This document shows positions 17,672 through 26,277 of a DNA stretch of 64,000 nucleotides, piece after piece (positions within the stretch are counted from its first letter, which is position 1; every line of letters starts with the position of its first letter). The DNA lies in NCBI GenBank assembly GCA_963759055.1, contig CAVWYD010000003.1, forward strand, positions 62,001-126,000, in the 5' to 3' direction. Source of the stretch: Thiosocius sp963759055. GTDB taxonomy: Bacteria; Pseudomonadota; Gammaproteobacteria; Chromatiales; Chromatiaceae. The notes under the pieces are model-generated. The model made no database searches. It saw only the letters and a list, made by a program, of their open reading frames with translations, and had not been told where the DNA came from. The translations under genes were made by a program, and so were the position numbers.

Positions 17672-19972
17672 ATGGCAGACGATAGAAAATTTGCAGGCTT
17701 TGTCTGCACCGGCTGTGGCATCGGCGACCGCCTGGATGCCGGCCAACTGGAACAGACCGCCAAGCGCGACGGCAAGATGACGACCTGCCAGCAGCACGAG
17801 ATGCTGTGCAGCAAGGCAGGCGTGCAGATGATCCGTGACACCATCGAAAACGAAGGTGCCACCAATATCATGATCGCCGCCTGCTCGCGTCGGGCCAAGG
17901 TCGAGGCGTTCAACTTCACCGACGTGGCCATGTCGCGTGCCAATCTGCGCGAAGGCGTCATCTGGGCCCGCCCCGATACGGACGAGAACCGCGAGACCAC
18001 TCAGGAGTTGGCGGACGACTACGTCCGCATGGCCTGCGCCGAGGTCAAGTTCATGACCAAACCGAGCGTGTCCGGCGAGCAGCAGTTGACCAAGAATATC
18101 CTGGTCGTCGGCGGCGGCGTCACCGGCATGACCGCGGCACTGGAGACTGCCGCAGCGGGCTTCCCGGTACACCTGGTCGAGAAGACCGGCGAGCTGGGCG
18201 GCTGGGCCGCCAAATGGCACAAGCGCATCCCGGGTCGCGCGGCAGCCGACGGTGTGGAGAACGGCACCAATGTCGACCTGCCGATGCCGCAGGACAACGA
18301 TATCGCCGACATGATCGCGGCGGTGGAGGCCAACGACCTGATCACTGTGCATTTGAACAGCACCTTGACCAAGACCTCGGGCGCGCCCGGCCGTTTCTCG
18401 GCCGATATCACCACCGAGTCTGGAGGCACCGCGACCGAGAACTTTGGCGCCATCATTCAGGCATCCGGCTGGAAAGAGTTTGATGCCTCTGTCATCCCCT
18501 CGCTGGGTTCGTCAAATGCCGACGTGGTCAGCAATGTCGAACTCGAAGCCCTGGCCAAGGCGGCCGGCGACGGCCCTATCAAGCGCCCTTCGGACGGCAA
18601 AGAGGTCAAGTCGGTGGTGTTCGTGCAGAACGCCGGCCAGGCCTCGACCAAGGAAGGCCACCTGCCCTATCACTCAGGCATCGGTGATCTGATCGCGATC
18701 AAGCAGGCCATGTACTTCAAGGCCCAGAACGGCAAGGACTGTGACACCACCATCCTGTTCGACAACCTGCGCACCCCGGGTGCGGCCGGTGAGGACTTCT
18801 ACCGCTCCGGTCAGCAGAACATGGTGATCTTCTCCAAGGGCCAGGTGGGCGAGGTGACCAGCTCCGGCAACGGCGCCTCGGTCAGCTTCAAGGACCTGAT
18901 CCTGGACGAGGACGTCAGCCTGGATGCCGACCTGGTCGTGCTCGACCTGGGCATGGTGCCGAACTCCGGCCCCGACCCCTACGCGGTCACCGTGGCACTG
19001 GAAAAGCTGCCGCTGGAAGAGCGTGACGACGCCAAGGCCGGGATCGAAGAGCAGGTGGCCTCCGTAACCATCGAGTCGATCCTCAACCTGGACTACCGCC
19101 AGGGCACCGACCTGCCACACCTGAGCAACGGCTTCACCGACTCGCACTTCATCTGCTTCCCCTACGAAACCCGTCGTACCGGTATCTACTCCTGTGGCCC
19201 GGTGCGTCGCCCGATGGACATCAAGCAGGCCCAGGACGACGCCACCGGCGCCGCCATGAAGGCGATCCAGGCGGCGGTCAACGCCGGCCAGGGTTCGGGC
19301 GCACACCCGCGTGTCGGCGACCTGTCGTACCCGTCGTTCCGCAAGGAAGGCTGCACCCAGTGCAAGCGTTGCACGGTGGAGTGCCCGTTCGGCGCGATCA
19401 ACGAAGACGAAGAGCGTTACCCGCAGTTCAACGAGTCACGCTGCCGCCGCTGCGGCACCTGCATGGGCGCCTGCCCGGTCCGTGTCATCTCGTTCGAGAA
19501 CTACTCGATCGATACCGTCGGTCAGCAGATCAAGAACGTCGAGGTCCCGGACGAGTTCGAGGAGAAGCCGCGCATCCTGGTCATGGCCTGTGAGAACGAC
19601 GCCTACCCGGCACTCGACCAGGCAGCCATGAGCGGCCAGGAGATCAGTCCCTGGGCACGCGTCATCCCGGTGCGCTGCCTCGGTTCGGTCTCGCTGTCCT
19701 GGGTCACCGACTCGTTGAACAACGGTTTCGACGGCATCGTCATGATGGGCTGCCAGCGCGGTGACGACTACCAGTGTCACTTCGTACGCGGTTCGGCCAT
19801 GGCGGCCGAGCGCATGGCCAAGGTCGGCGACACCCTGTCCACCCTCAACCTCGAACCCGAGCGCGTGATCGTGCACGAGGTCGCCATCACCGACATCGAG
19901 CGCGCACCGCGCCTGATCAAGGAGATGGAAGAGGTCGTCGAGAAAGTGGGCATGAGCCCCTTCAAGTTCTAA
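17672..19972 (+). CDS. qmoB: QmoB, HdrA-MvhD-like flavin/Fe-S subunit
   Basis: The protein has 766 residues and starts three bases after the qmoA stop, with GGAGG upstream. It has an N-terminal FVCTGCG and a Cys-rich segment, an HdrA-type FAD domain (GGGVTGM near 147-153), two 4Fe-4S ferredoxin motifs (CTQCKRCTVECP near 561 and CRRCGTCMGACP near 591), and a C-terminal MvhD-like domain (640-766) with conserved cysteines (RCLGSVSL, MGCQRGDDYQCHF). It is full length for QmoB. Confidence 0.95.
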   Translation: MADDRKFAGFVCTGCGIGDRLDAGQLEQTAKRDGKMTTCQQHEMLCSKAGVQMIRDTIENEGATNIMIAACSRRAKVEAFNFTDVAMSRANLREGVIWARPDTDENRETTQELADDYVRMACAEVKFMTKPSVSGEQQLTKNILVVGGGVTGMTAALETAAAGFPVHLVEKTGELGGWAAKWHKRIPGRAAADGVENGTNVDLPMPQDNDIADMIAAVEANDLITVHLNSTLTKTSGAPGRFSADITTESGGTATENFGAIIQASGWKEFDASVIPSLGSSNADVVSNVELEALAKAAGDGPIKRPSDGKEVKSVVFVQNAGQASTKEGHLPYHSGIGDLIAIKQAMYFKAQNGKDCDTTILFDNLRTPGAAGEDFYRSGQQNMVIFSKGQVGEVTSSGNGASVSFKDLILDEDVSLDADLVVLDLGMVPNSGPDPYAVTVALEKLPLEERDDAKAGIEEQVASVTIESILNLDYRQGTDLPHLSNGFTDSHFICFPYETRRTGIYSCGPVRRPMDIKQAQDDATGAAMKAIQAAVNAGQGSGAHPRVGDLSYPSFRKEGCTQCKRCTVECPFGAINEDEERYPQFNESRCRRCGTCMGACPVRVISFENYSIDTVGQQIKNVEVPDEFEEKPRILVMACENDAYPALDQAAMSGQEISPWARVIPVRCLGSVSLSWVTDSLNNGFDGIVMMGCQRGDDYQCHFVRGSAMAAERMAKVGDTLSTLNLEPERVIVHEVAITDIERAPRLIKEMEEVVEKVGMSPFKF

Positions 19973-19984
19973 GCGAGGTTCGTT

Positions 19985-20611
19985 ATGAGCGATATGAACA
20001 ATGCAATGGTCGACAGGTATCGCAACAGCTTCCTGTCGGAAGTTGAGCAGAACGTCGAAGAGGGCGAGTGGGTAAAGATGTGCATGCAGTGCGGCGTGTG
20101 CGCCGGCTCCTGCCCGCTGGGGGATGCCTGGGAACACAGCCCGCAGAAGATCTTCATGATGATCCGCGCCGGCAAGCGCGAAGAGGTGCTGGCCTCGGAT
20201 TCGATGTGGATGTGCACCTCCTGCTACAACTGCATCGTGCGCTGCCCGCGTGAGCTGCCCATCACCCACATCATGCACGGCCTGGCACACTACGCGAAGC
20301 GTCTGGGCATCGTACCCAAGGGACAGCCGACGGCGAAATTCGCACAGCTGTTCTGGGACAACCTGATGAAGAAAGGCCGCGTGAACGAACTGAAGCTCGG
20401 CATGAGCCTGTATTTCATGAACGGCTTCGGCGAAGGCGTGAAGACCTCGCTGAAAATGAAGGACATCGGCCTGGGCATGATGAAGACCAAGCGCATGAAC
20501 CCGATGGAGATCATGGGCGGACACGCGGTCAAAGACCTGTCGGGCTTCCAGAAGGTCATCAAGAAGGCCCAGGAACTCGAAGACGCCCGCATCGCCAAGC
20601 ACGGCGGTTAA
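19985..20611 (+). CDS. hdrC: HdrC-like 2x[4Fe-4S] protein standing in for the soluble part of QmoC
   Basis: The protein has 208 residues with two classical 4Fe-4S sites: CMQCGVCAGSCP (Cys33, 36, 39, 43) and CTSCYNCIVRCP (Cys77, 80, 83, 87). The C-terminal part is helical with no membrane span. In canonical QmoC the HdrC-like domain is fused to a cytochrome-b-type membrane domain. Here it is a separate soluble protein next to HdrB. The qmoAB-hdrCB arrangement is known from Gram-positive sulfate reducers and some sulfur oxidisers. Confidence 0.9.
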   Translation: MSDMNNAMVDRYRNSFLSEVEQNVEEGEWVKMCMQCGVCAGSCPLGDAWEHSPQKIFMMIRAGKREEVLASDSMWMCTSCYNCIVRCPRELPITHIMHGLAHYAKRLGIVPKGQPTAKFAQLFWDNLMKKGRVNELKLGMSLYFMNGFGEGVKTSLKMKDIGLGMMKTKRMNPMEIMGGHAVKDLSGFQKVIKKAQELEDARIAKHGG

Positions 20612-20626
20612 GAGGAGTAAGTATCC

Positions 20627-21526
20627 ATGGCAAAACGCGAATATTCTTTTTACCCCGGATGCTCTTCTCAGAAGGGTGCATCCTCGTCCAATTACCTGGT
20701 CTCGGTGCAGACCATGTGCGAAGAGCTGGATATCCAGCTCAACGAGATCCCGGACTGGAACTGCTGTTCGGCCTCGATCGGCTATGCCAGTGGCGGTGAG
20801 TTGCCGCGCCTGGCGCTGTCGGCGCGCAACATTGCGCTGTCCGAGGAGCACAACCCCGGCCAGGACATCGTCGCCACCTGTGCGGCCTGCTGGCTCGCCA
20901 CCCGCGAGACCCAGGAGCGCCTGCAGCACGACGAGGGACTGATGGCCGAGACCAACACGGCACTGGCCGAGGCCGGCCTGACCCTGAAGGCCGATGCCCC
21001 GATCAAGCACATGGCCGAGGTCCTGATCCAGGACATCGGTTACGACGAGATCGGTGCCAAGGTCAAGAAGCCGCTGGAAGGCATCAAGATCGCCGGCTAT
21101 GTCGGCTGCCAGACCAACCGGCCTTTCGGCATCGCCGGCGAGAGCTACGAGAACCCGAAATACCTGGACAAGCTGGTAGACACCCTGGGTGCAGACTCGA
21201 TCCCGGACTACGAGAAAAAGGTGCAATGCTGCGGCGGCGCGCTGGCCTTTTCCGAGCCCGAGAAGTCGCAGGAGATGATCAAAGGCATTATCGAGTCGGC
21301 CTACGACCACGGTGCCGACATGATCGTCACCCCCTGCCCGGTCTGTCAGATGAACGTCGAGGTCTATCAGGACCAGATCAACGCCACCCACGGCACCAAG
21401 TTCAAGATGCCGGTGGTGTACTACTCGACCCTGATGTCGGTCGCCTACGGCCGCTCGGCCCAGGACGCCGCGCTCAACGGCCAGGTGATCCCGGCCAAGA
21501 AGCTGGAAGAGATCGCGAACAAGTAG
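20627..21526 (+). CDS. hdrB: HdrB-like protein with two CCG domains
   Basis: The protein has 299 residues after a GAGGAG Shine-Dalgarno. It has two cysteine-rich CCG domains. The first runs from FYPGC through DWNCCSAS to ATCAACW. The second runs from YVGCQTNRP through VQCCGGALAFSE to TPCPVCQMN. In HdrB these bind noncubane [4Fe-4S] clusters that do disulfide or quinone-linked electron transfer. It is the last gene of the qmo operon and is followed by a terminator. No membrane subunit is encoded here, so how electrons reach the quinone is open. Confidence 0.93.
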   Translation: MAKREYSFYPGCSSQKGASSSNYLVSVQTMCEELDIQLNEIPDWNCCSASIGYASGGELPRLALSARNIALSEEHNPGQDIVATCAACWLATRETQERLQHDEGLMAETNTALAEAGLTLKADAPIKHMAEVLIQDIGYDEIGAKVKKPLEGIKIAGYVGCQTNRPFGIAGESYENPKYLDKLVDTLGADSIPDYEKKVQCCGGALAFSEPEKSQEMIKGIIESAYDHGADMIVTPCPVCQMNVEVYQDQINATHGTKFKMPVVYYSTLMSVAYGRSAQDAALNGQVIPAKKLEEIANK

Positions 21527-21580
21527 ATCGGGCCGTGCCCGACACTGCGGCGGGCGCAGCCTGCCTGCGGTCCGATTGCG

Positions 21581-21609
21581 AACCCCGTCCCTTGTGGCGG
21601 GGTTTTTTT
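21581..21609 (+). terminator. Intrinsic terminator of the qmoAB-hdrCB operon
   Basis: The stem AACCCCG / CGGGGTT with a short loop is followed by a run of seven T. Confidence 0.88.
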
Positions 21610-21744
21610 CGTCGGGCCCTCACACCGTCGGGTAGCTCCCTTTAGTAAAAAGTTTTTGATCCGCCTCAAAGATTAAAACGTTTAATTCGCGGTAAAAAGT
21701 ATATAAGCAGAAACCCATATTCTGTGGACAGCAAGGAGACGATC

Positions 21745-22137
21745 ATGAAGAAACATCTGATATTTTCGCTGTTGGCCGCAATGCTTCTGTCCGTTGCAGG
21801 CAGCGCATCGGCCTGGTGGGGAGGCGGCTGGAACCCCTATGATCCCTGGGACCCGCGCTACTGGGCTGAAGAGTTCTTTGGCGGCGGCTGGGGTGGATAC
21901 GGCGGCGGGCCGTGGGGCTACGGTGGCCCGTGGGGGGGCTATGGCTATCCCTACTATGGCGGCTATGGCTCTCCCTACTACGGCGGTTACGGCTATCGCC
22001 CCTGGGGCGGTTACGGCTACCCGTACTACGCGGGCGGCTACTGGCCAAATTACGGCGGCTGGGGTTATGCCCCTTATGCTGCCGTGCCGGCACAGACCAC
22101 CTCCAAGGCAAAATCCAAGTCCAAGCAGAGCAGTTAG
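21745..22137 (+). CDS. Secreted Gly/Tyr/Trp-rich protein, probable sulfur-globule envelope protein
   Basis: The start at 21745 follows AGGAG. The protein has 130 residues with a signal peptide ending AGSASA. The mature chain is dominated by Gly, Tyr, Trp and Pro with repeats such as YGYPYYGGYG and GSPYYGGYGY, then a Lys/Ser-rich tail. This composition matches the Sgp proteins of purple sulfur bacteria that coat periplasmic sulfur globules. Its place right behind the qmo operon supports a role in sulfur storage. An AT-rich leader (21640-21740) with its own promoter-like sequence precedes it and a strong terminator follows, so it is a separate unit, probably highly expressed. Confidence 0.8.
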   Translation: MKKHLIFSLLAAMLLSVAGSASAWWGGGWNPYDPWDPRYWAEEFFGGGWGGYGGGPWGYGGPWGGYGYPYYGGYGSPYYGGYGYRPWGGYGYPYYAGGYWPNYGGWGYAPYAAVPAQTTSKAKSKSKQSS

Positions 22138-22153
22138 GCCCGCTCAGCAGCCG

Positions 22154-22185
22154 GAAAAACCCGCGGCACTGGTCGCGGGTTTTTT
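22154..22185 (+). terminator. Intrinsic terminator of the sulfur-globule-like gene
   Basis: An A-rich/T-rich hairpin, AAAAACCCGCG / CGCGGGTTTTT, with an 8-base loop. It could act on both strands. Confidence 0.88.
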
Positions 22186-22292
22186 GAACGGAAATTCACT
22201 TGTAAGCGGTCGTGAACCGGTCCAGTGCACCGGCTCCCGGATTCTTTGCTGCGCAACTGCGTCACCCCCGTGGTCGGTACATCGGACCCACA

Positions 22293-22583
22293 ATGGACCA
22301 TCTTGTCATCTGGTTGATCATCATTGCGTTCTACGCCCCGTTGCACTACCTGCTGCCGGTACTTTTCCTGTTCATCACCGGCAGCGAGTCAGAGGAGGTG
22401 CGTAAAGGGCTGATACGTCGGGCATTGATCGATTCGACCCTGTCGATGGTCGGTGCCTTCGCGATCGTGATCTATCTCGCTGAGCAAGGAAAGATGTCCG
22501 CGGCCATGCTGATCCTGCTGCTGTCGATGCTGTATCCCTTTGTCGGGATCTGGCGGCATCGGCGTGAGATTACACAGGCGTAA
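22293..22583 (+). CDS. Small membrane protein of unknown function
   Basis: The protein is 96 residues from the ATG at 22293. Three hydrophobic helices are likely: LVIWLIIIAFYAPLHYLL plus LFLFITG, then TLSMVGAFAIVIYLA, then AAMLILLLSMLYPFVGIW. The chain ends in the basic WRHRREITQA. No family was recognised. Only a weak CGGA-type ribosome site precedes the start; an in-frame start further upstream (22212) would add a poor-looking N-terminus. A repeat-element copy follows immediately. Confidence 0.6.
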   Translation: MDHLVIWLIIIAFYAPLHYLLPVLFLFITGSESEEVRKGLIRRALIDSTLSMVGAFAIVIYLAEQGKMSAAMLILLLSMLYPFVGIWRHRREITQA

Positions 22584-22600
22584 AGCTCCTGACCGAGTCT

Positions 22601-22796
22601 CGGAAACGCAGAGGACGCGAAGGCGCAGAGATCACAAAGGCCTTTGGTAACCAAAGAAGGGGTACAGGGCACTTCTGCATCTGGCCACAAGAATCGACTC
22701 ACGGCCAAGCGACCAAATAAACTTCTCCTGCCACCGCGATTAGTGGGAGGGTCTCTGCGTCCTTTGAGCCTTTGCGCTCTCTGCGTTAATTACTCG
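22601..22796. repeat. CGCAGAG inverted-repeat element, copy 2
   Basis: The left arm 22601-22640 (GGAAACGCAGAGGACGCGAA...) faces the right arm 22751-22796 (TCTCTGCGTCC...CTCTGCGTTAATTAC). About 110 bp of unrelated sequence lies between. It sits between the small membrane gene and the end of the YkgJ-like gene. Confidence 0.85.
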
Positions 22797-22818
22797 GGCT
22801 CAACCCCAACGACGGGGT

Positions 22819-23742
22819 TCAGTTGCCGGAACAACCCTCACCGGTCGTGTCTTCGCGCATCTGTTCCTCGTTCTTGGCGTTCTTGGCCTCGATTTCGGCA
22901 TTGGCGCGCGCCTCCCAGACCTCTTTGCGTTCTTCGACCCGCTTCTCCCAGGCCCCGCTCTTTTCCGGGATGGTCTTTTCACCGAACAGCGCCTGGCGCA
23001 TCAGCTTGTTGCCCAGCTTCATCAGCGCGATATCGTCGTCGGCGACCTCTTTGTAGGTTTCTGCGGGCAGATCATAGGTGTTCTGAAAATTGTCGCTCAT
23101 GACGAAGCGACGCAGCATATCGAAATTGAACGAGGCCATGAAGAAGAGCTGGAGGCTCATCTCGTTCGGTTTGCCGACACCCGGACCACCCGATTTCTTT
23201 TTCAGGATCAGTTCGTACCAGGATCGATTGAACTCATCGTATTCCTCGACGCCCTGCTCCTTGCGGTAATCACGCAAGGTTATCTCGCGCGGCTCCTCGT
23301 GTCCCTTGCAGTGTGCCTCCCTGACCAGGGAATACTGTTGCTTGGACTCGTAGGTATCTTTTTCACGCATATTCAGCAGCGCGACCGGGTAGTAACGACA
23401 CACGGTCGGGCGATTCTCGTAGACGCTGCAACCGTTTTCACCGTCCAGGAACAGGCAGGCGCCATCATCGTCGGTGCGCATCTTGATCCCGGGTACGCCG
23501 TCGGCGTCGATCTGGAAAGGTACCGTATGCGCCTTCAGGAACTCTTCGGAATTCATGCCCAGGTGCTTTTGCAGGCGCAGTACGTCGTACGGTGCCAGGG
23601 TCACGTCGGCGTGCTTGCAGCAGGCGTTGAAGCAGGAGATACCCTTGTGACAATTGAACTGCAGAACGCTGTCTTCGGTCAGCAGGGCCGGCACGGCCGG
23701 GCTGGCAAACTGGTCGGGGATGTCGAATTTCTCGTCGCTCAT
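22819..23742 (-). CDS. YkgJ-like Cys-cluster protein (Zn/Fe-chelating family) with long C-terminal extension
   Basis: The start at 23742 has GAGGA eight bases upstream. The protein has 307 residues. The N-terminal half has the family pattern: FNCHKGISCFNACCKH, then GACLFLDGENGCSVYENRPTVCRYYPV. These cysteines (CxxxxCxxxCC and C...C...RPxxCRxYP) probably bind a metal or Fe-S cluster. The C-terminal 130 residues form a charged helical extension ending in a Cys near the stop (GEGCSGN). YkgJ-type proteins have no settled function. It is flanked on both sides by repeat-element copies 2 and 3 and lies between the qmo and apr blocks. Confidence 0.78.
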   Translation of the reverse strand: MSDEKFDIPDQFASPAVPALLTEDSVLQFNCHKGISCFNACCKHADVTLAPYDVLRLQKHLGMNSEEFLKAHTVPFQIDADGVPGIKMRTDDDGACLFLDGENGCSVYENRPTVCRYYPVALLNMREKDTYESKQQYSLVREAHCKGHEEPREITLRDYRKEQGVEEYDEFNRSWYELILKKKSGGPGVGKPNEMSLQLFFMASFNFDMLRRFVMSDNFQNTYDLPAETYKEVADDDIALMKLGNKLMRQALFGEKTIPEKSGAWEKRVEERKEVWEARANAEIEAKNAKNEEQMREDTTGEGCSGN

Positions 23743-23895
23743 GGGATCGTTCCTCGGTGCAACATACGCCGCGTATCTGGGCCAGGCGTGCAAGTTAACG
23801 CATGACCGAATCTTGCAAGGGGCGGGGATTATAAGGTTTTTCTGATTTTCTTGCAGGCAAGGCGCTTGACGCTGGTCCATGCACGGCCGCGACGC

Positions 23896-24135
23896 TTTCG
23901 GAACGCAGAGGGCGCAAAGGAGCGCAGAGACGCGAAGAGTTCTTGTTGCTGAACCGTGGGCAGTGCGGAATCGGAGCCGTTGCCGAGCACAGTGAGTGCA
24001 CCTTTGCACATCAAATCTGGTGAGAAGGCAGACTGTCCGCCATGGGATTCCAAGCTCCTGCCTCATTGACCGCAGTTCGTCAACAGAAAAATCTCTGCGA
24101 ACTCTGCGCTCCTTTGCGCCCTCTGCGTTTCCGAA
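23896..24135. repeat. CGCAGAG inverted-repeat element, copy 3
   Basis: The left arm 23896-23952 (TTCGGAACGCAGAGGGCGCAA...) pairs with the right arm 24081-24135 (...GCGCCCTCTGCGTTTCCGAA). The outer about 35 bases are almost perfect complements, the best-preserved of the four copies. The spacer is about 130 bp. Confidence 0.87.
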
Positions 24136-24170
24136 TCGAACATCCTCAGAAACCATCCGAATCCGCAATG

Positions 24171-24200
24171 AAAAAGCCGGGCACCTCGCGGTGCCCGGCC
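24171..24200 (-). terminator. Intrinsic terminator of aprBA
   Basis: On the minus strand GCCGGGCACC / GGTGCCCGGC, a 10-bp GC stem with a four-base loop, is followed by TTTTT. Confidence 0.92.
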
Positions 24201-24228
24201 AATCAGTCGTCAGACTGTCAAGCAGTGA

Positions 24229-26232
24229 TTACTTGAACAGCTTGGACTTGTCCACCAGGTCCTTGTGGGCGCGCTTGAAGCAGGTCCAGGTCTTGGTGGT
24301 CTTGTCGTAGACCGAGTTTACGAAGCAGTGCCAGTTTTCTTCGTCCACGAAGTTCTTGTCCATGCGGTAGTAGAAACCCGGGTAACGGGACTCTTCACGG
24401 AACTGGATGTGCTTCATGTGAGCTTCAGCGGTCAGGATGCGGTGGTAGTTTTCCCACGCACGCAGCAGCTCGTGAAGGTCTTTTGCACGCATCTTCAGTG
24501 CGTCTTCCTTCAGCATTTCGAGCTTCTGCTCAGCCAGATCCAACATGTGCTCGTTGGTGGTGTAGTAGGTGGCAACACCGGCTACGTACTCGTCCATGAT
24601 CTTCTGCAGACGGAACTGCAGCATGCGCGGAGTGATGTAGTTCGGGTTGACGTCGATCGCCGTGGTGTAGTCCTTGTGTTCGAGGTAGGTACGAACCGGG
24701 CGGTAGATCTCTTCGATCAACTCGTCCACCGAGGTGTCGAGCTCAGGCTTCCAGTCTTTGTTGTCCATGACAAACTTGACCATCGACTTGGCACACATAC
24801 GGCCTTCGGCGTGCGAACCCGAGGAGAACTTGTGACCGGATGCACCAACGCCGTCACCAGCGGTGAACAGACCCTGGATGGTGGTCATACCACGGTAGCC
24901 CCAGTTCCAGCCTTCCGGCAGGTGAGCAGGAATCTTGTCCTTCTCAGCATGCTCTTCGGTGGTCGGCGCACCAACGTCGGTCGGGCCCGACGCCCAGATA
25001 CCGCAGCAGCCCGAGTGTGAACCCAGCAGGTAGGGCTCGGTAGGCATCAGCTCGGAGTTTTTCTTCTCCGGCTCGATGTTCTCGCCCGCCCAGATACCAC
25101 ACTGGCCGATACACATGTCGAGGAAGTCTTCCCAGGCCTCTGCTTCGAGGTGCTTGACCTCACGTGGAGACAGGGTCTCGCGCAGGTTGGCCAGAGCGGT
25201 GACGGTGTCCATCCAGATAGGACCACGACCCTCTTTCATCTCTTTCAGCATCAGGTGGTTACGCAGGCAGGAAGCCGGAACCTTGGTCTGGCCGTAGGGA
25301 GGATAGTCGTCCAGCATGTCCTTGTTGCGGACCATGTAGACTTCGCCGAAGGCGTTGGTGGCCTGTGATTTGAACAGCAGGAACCAGGCGCCAACCGGAC
25401 CGTAACCGTCTTTGAAACGGGTAGGTACGAAGCGGTTTTCCATCATGGTCAGCTCTGCGCCGACCTCTGCCGCCATGGCGTAGGTGGAACCGGCATTCCA
25501 GACCGGATACCAGGCACGACCCTGGCCTTCACCGACCGAACGCGGGCGGAAGATGTTTACACAACCACCGGCAACCAGCAGGGCCGCCTTGCACTTGTAA
25601 ACGAACAGCTGGTGATCGCGGGTGGAGAAACCGACAGCACCGGCGATGCGGTTCTTGTCGTTCTTGTCGTTGACCAGCTTGACGATGAAGACACGCTCCT
25701 GGATACGGTCGGTACCCAGTGCCTTCTTCGCGGCCTCGGCGACGATCCACTTGTAGGATTCGCCGTTGATCATGATCTGCCACTTACCGGAACGTACCGG
25801 GGTGCCGCCTTCTGCCAGCGGAGTCATGCCCTTGGAACCGTCGTGACGCTCGCCGTTCTCGTCCATCTTCCAGATCGGAAGGCCCCATTCTTCGAACAGG
25901 TGGACCGACTCGTCAACGTGGCGACCGAGGTCGTAGGCCAGGTCGTCACGGGTGAGACCCATCAGGTCGTTGGAGACCATGCGGGTGTAGTCAGCAGGAT
26001 CCTGCTCACTACCGATGTAGGTGTTGATAGCAGACAGACCCTGGGCAACAGCGCCCGAACGGTCCATTGCAGCCTTGTCGACCAGCTTGACCTTGATGTC
26101 GACGCCCTGTGCTTTGGCAACGTCCAGCCATGGACCAATCTCATAGCCCGTGCCGCAGGCAGCCATGCCACCGCCGATGATGAGGATGTCTACCTCTTCC
26201 TCGACGACGTCTGGTTTACCGAATTCAGCCAT
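24229..26232 (-). CDS. aprA: AprA, adenylylsulfate (APS) reductase alpha subunit
   Basis: The protein has 667 residues with the FAD-binding LIIGGGMAACGTGYE near the N-terminus and the typical AprA blocks (DRSGAVAQGLSAINTY, FSSGSHAEGRMCAKSM, FVPTRFKDGYGPVGAW). In sulfur oxidisers AprAB forms APS from sulfite and AMP, and the sulfate adenylyltransferase then releases sulfate and ATP. Electrons leave through AprB to Qmo. It lies 45 bp after aprB on the same strand, with GAGG before the ATG, and ends at a strong terminator. No sat or aprM gene is in the window. Confidence 0.97.
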   Translation of the reverse strand: MAEFGKPDVVEEEVDILIIGGGMAACGTGYEIGPWLDVAKAQGVDIKVKLVDKAAMDRSGAVAQGLSAINTYIGSEQDPADYTRMVSNDLMGLTRDDLAYDLGRHVDESVHLFEEWGLPIWKMDENGERHDGSKGMTPLAEGGTPVRSGKWQIMINGESYKWIVAEAAKKALGTDRIQERVFIVKLVNDKNDKNRIAGAVGFSTRDHQLFVYKCKAALLVAGGCVNIFRPRSVGEGQGRAWYPVWNAGSTYAMAAEVGAELTMMENRFVPTRFKDGYGPVGAWFLLFKSQATNAFGEVYMVRNKDMLDDYPPYGQTKVPASCLRNHLMLKEMKEGRGPIWMDTVTALANLRETLSPREVKHLEAEAWEDFLDMCIGQCGIWAGENIEPEKKNSELMPTEPYLLGSHSGCCGIWASGPTDVGAPTTEEHAEKDKIPAHLPEGWNWGYRGMTTIQGLFTAGDGVGASGHKFSSGSHAEGRMCAKSMVKFVMDNKDWKPELDTSVDELIEEIYRPVRTYLEHKDYTTAIDVNPNYITPRMLQFRLQKIMDEYVAGVATYYTTNEHMLDLAEQKLEMLKEDALKMRAKDLHELLRAWENYHRILTAEAHMKHIQFREESRYPGFYYRMDKNFVDEENWHCFVNSVYDKTTKTWTCFKRAHKDLVDKSKLFK

Positions 26233-26277
26233 TGTATGTACCTCTATATAAAGTTCTTGATTCCAAACGGGTCGCTG

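Larger units (their letters stand above)
23743..24228. other. 486-bp intergenic region downstream of aprA
   Basis: It holds the promoter of the YkgJ-like gene (near 23750-23830), repeat-element copy 3 (23896-24135) and the aprBA terminator (24171-24200). No protein-coding signal stands out. Confidence 0.6.

Noticed and set aside
16385..18352. 655-codon open frame on the minus strand across qmoA/qmoB
   Set aside because: It is a shadow of the GC-rich qmo genes. Its translation is His/Val/Gly/Asp-rich with no family motifs, while the plus strand encodes clear QmoA and QmoB.
19436..21391. 651-codon open frame opposite qmoB, hdrC and hdrB
   Set aside because: Antisense shadow with no domain likeness.
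21850..22080. Periodic GGCTATGG-type repeats that could suggest a CRISPR array
   Set aside because: They are codon repeats of the Gly/Tyr-rich secreted protein. There are no unique spacers of even length.
15922..24135. CGCAGAG elements as an IS or CRISPR remnant
   Set aside because: No transposase, no target-site duplication that I can see, and the heptamers are not separated by regular unique spacers.
22819..24168. 449-codon version of the YkgJ-like protein starting at 24168
   Set aside because: The extra N-terminus reads through repeat element 3. The ATG at 23742 has a good ribosome site and the family similarity begins there.
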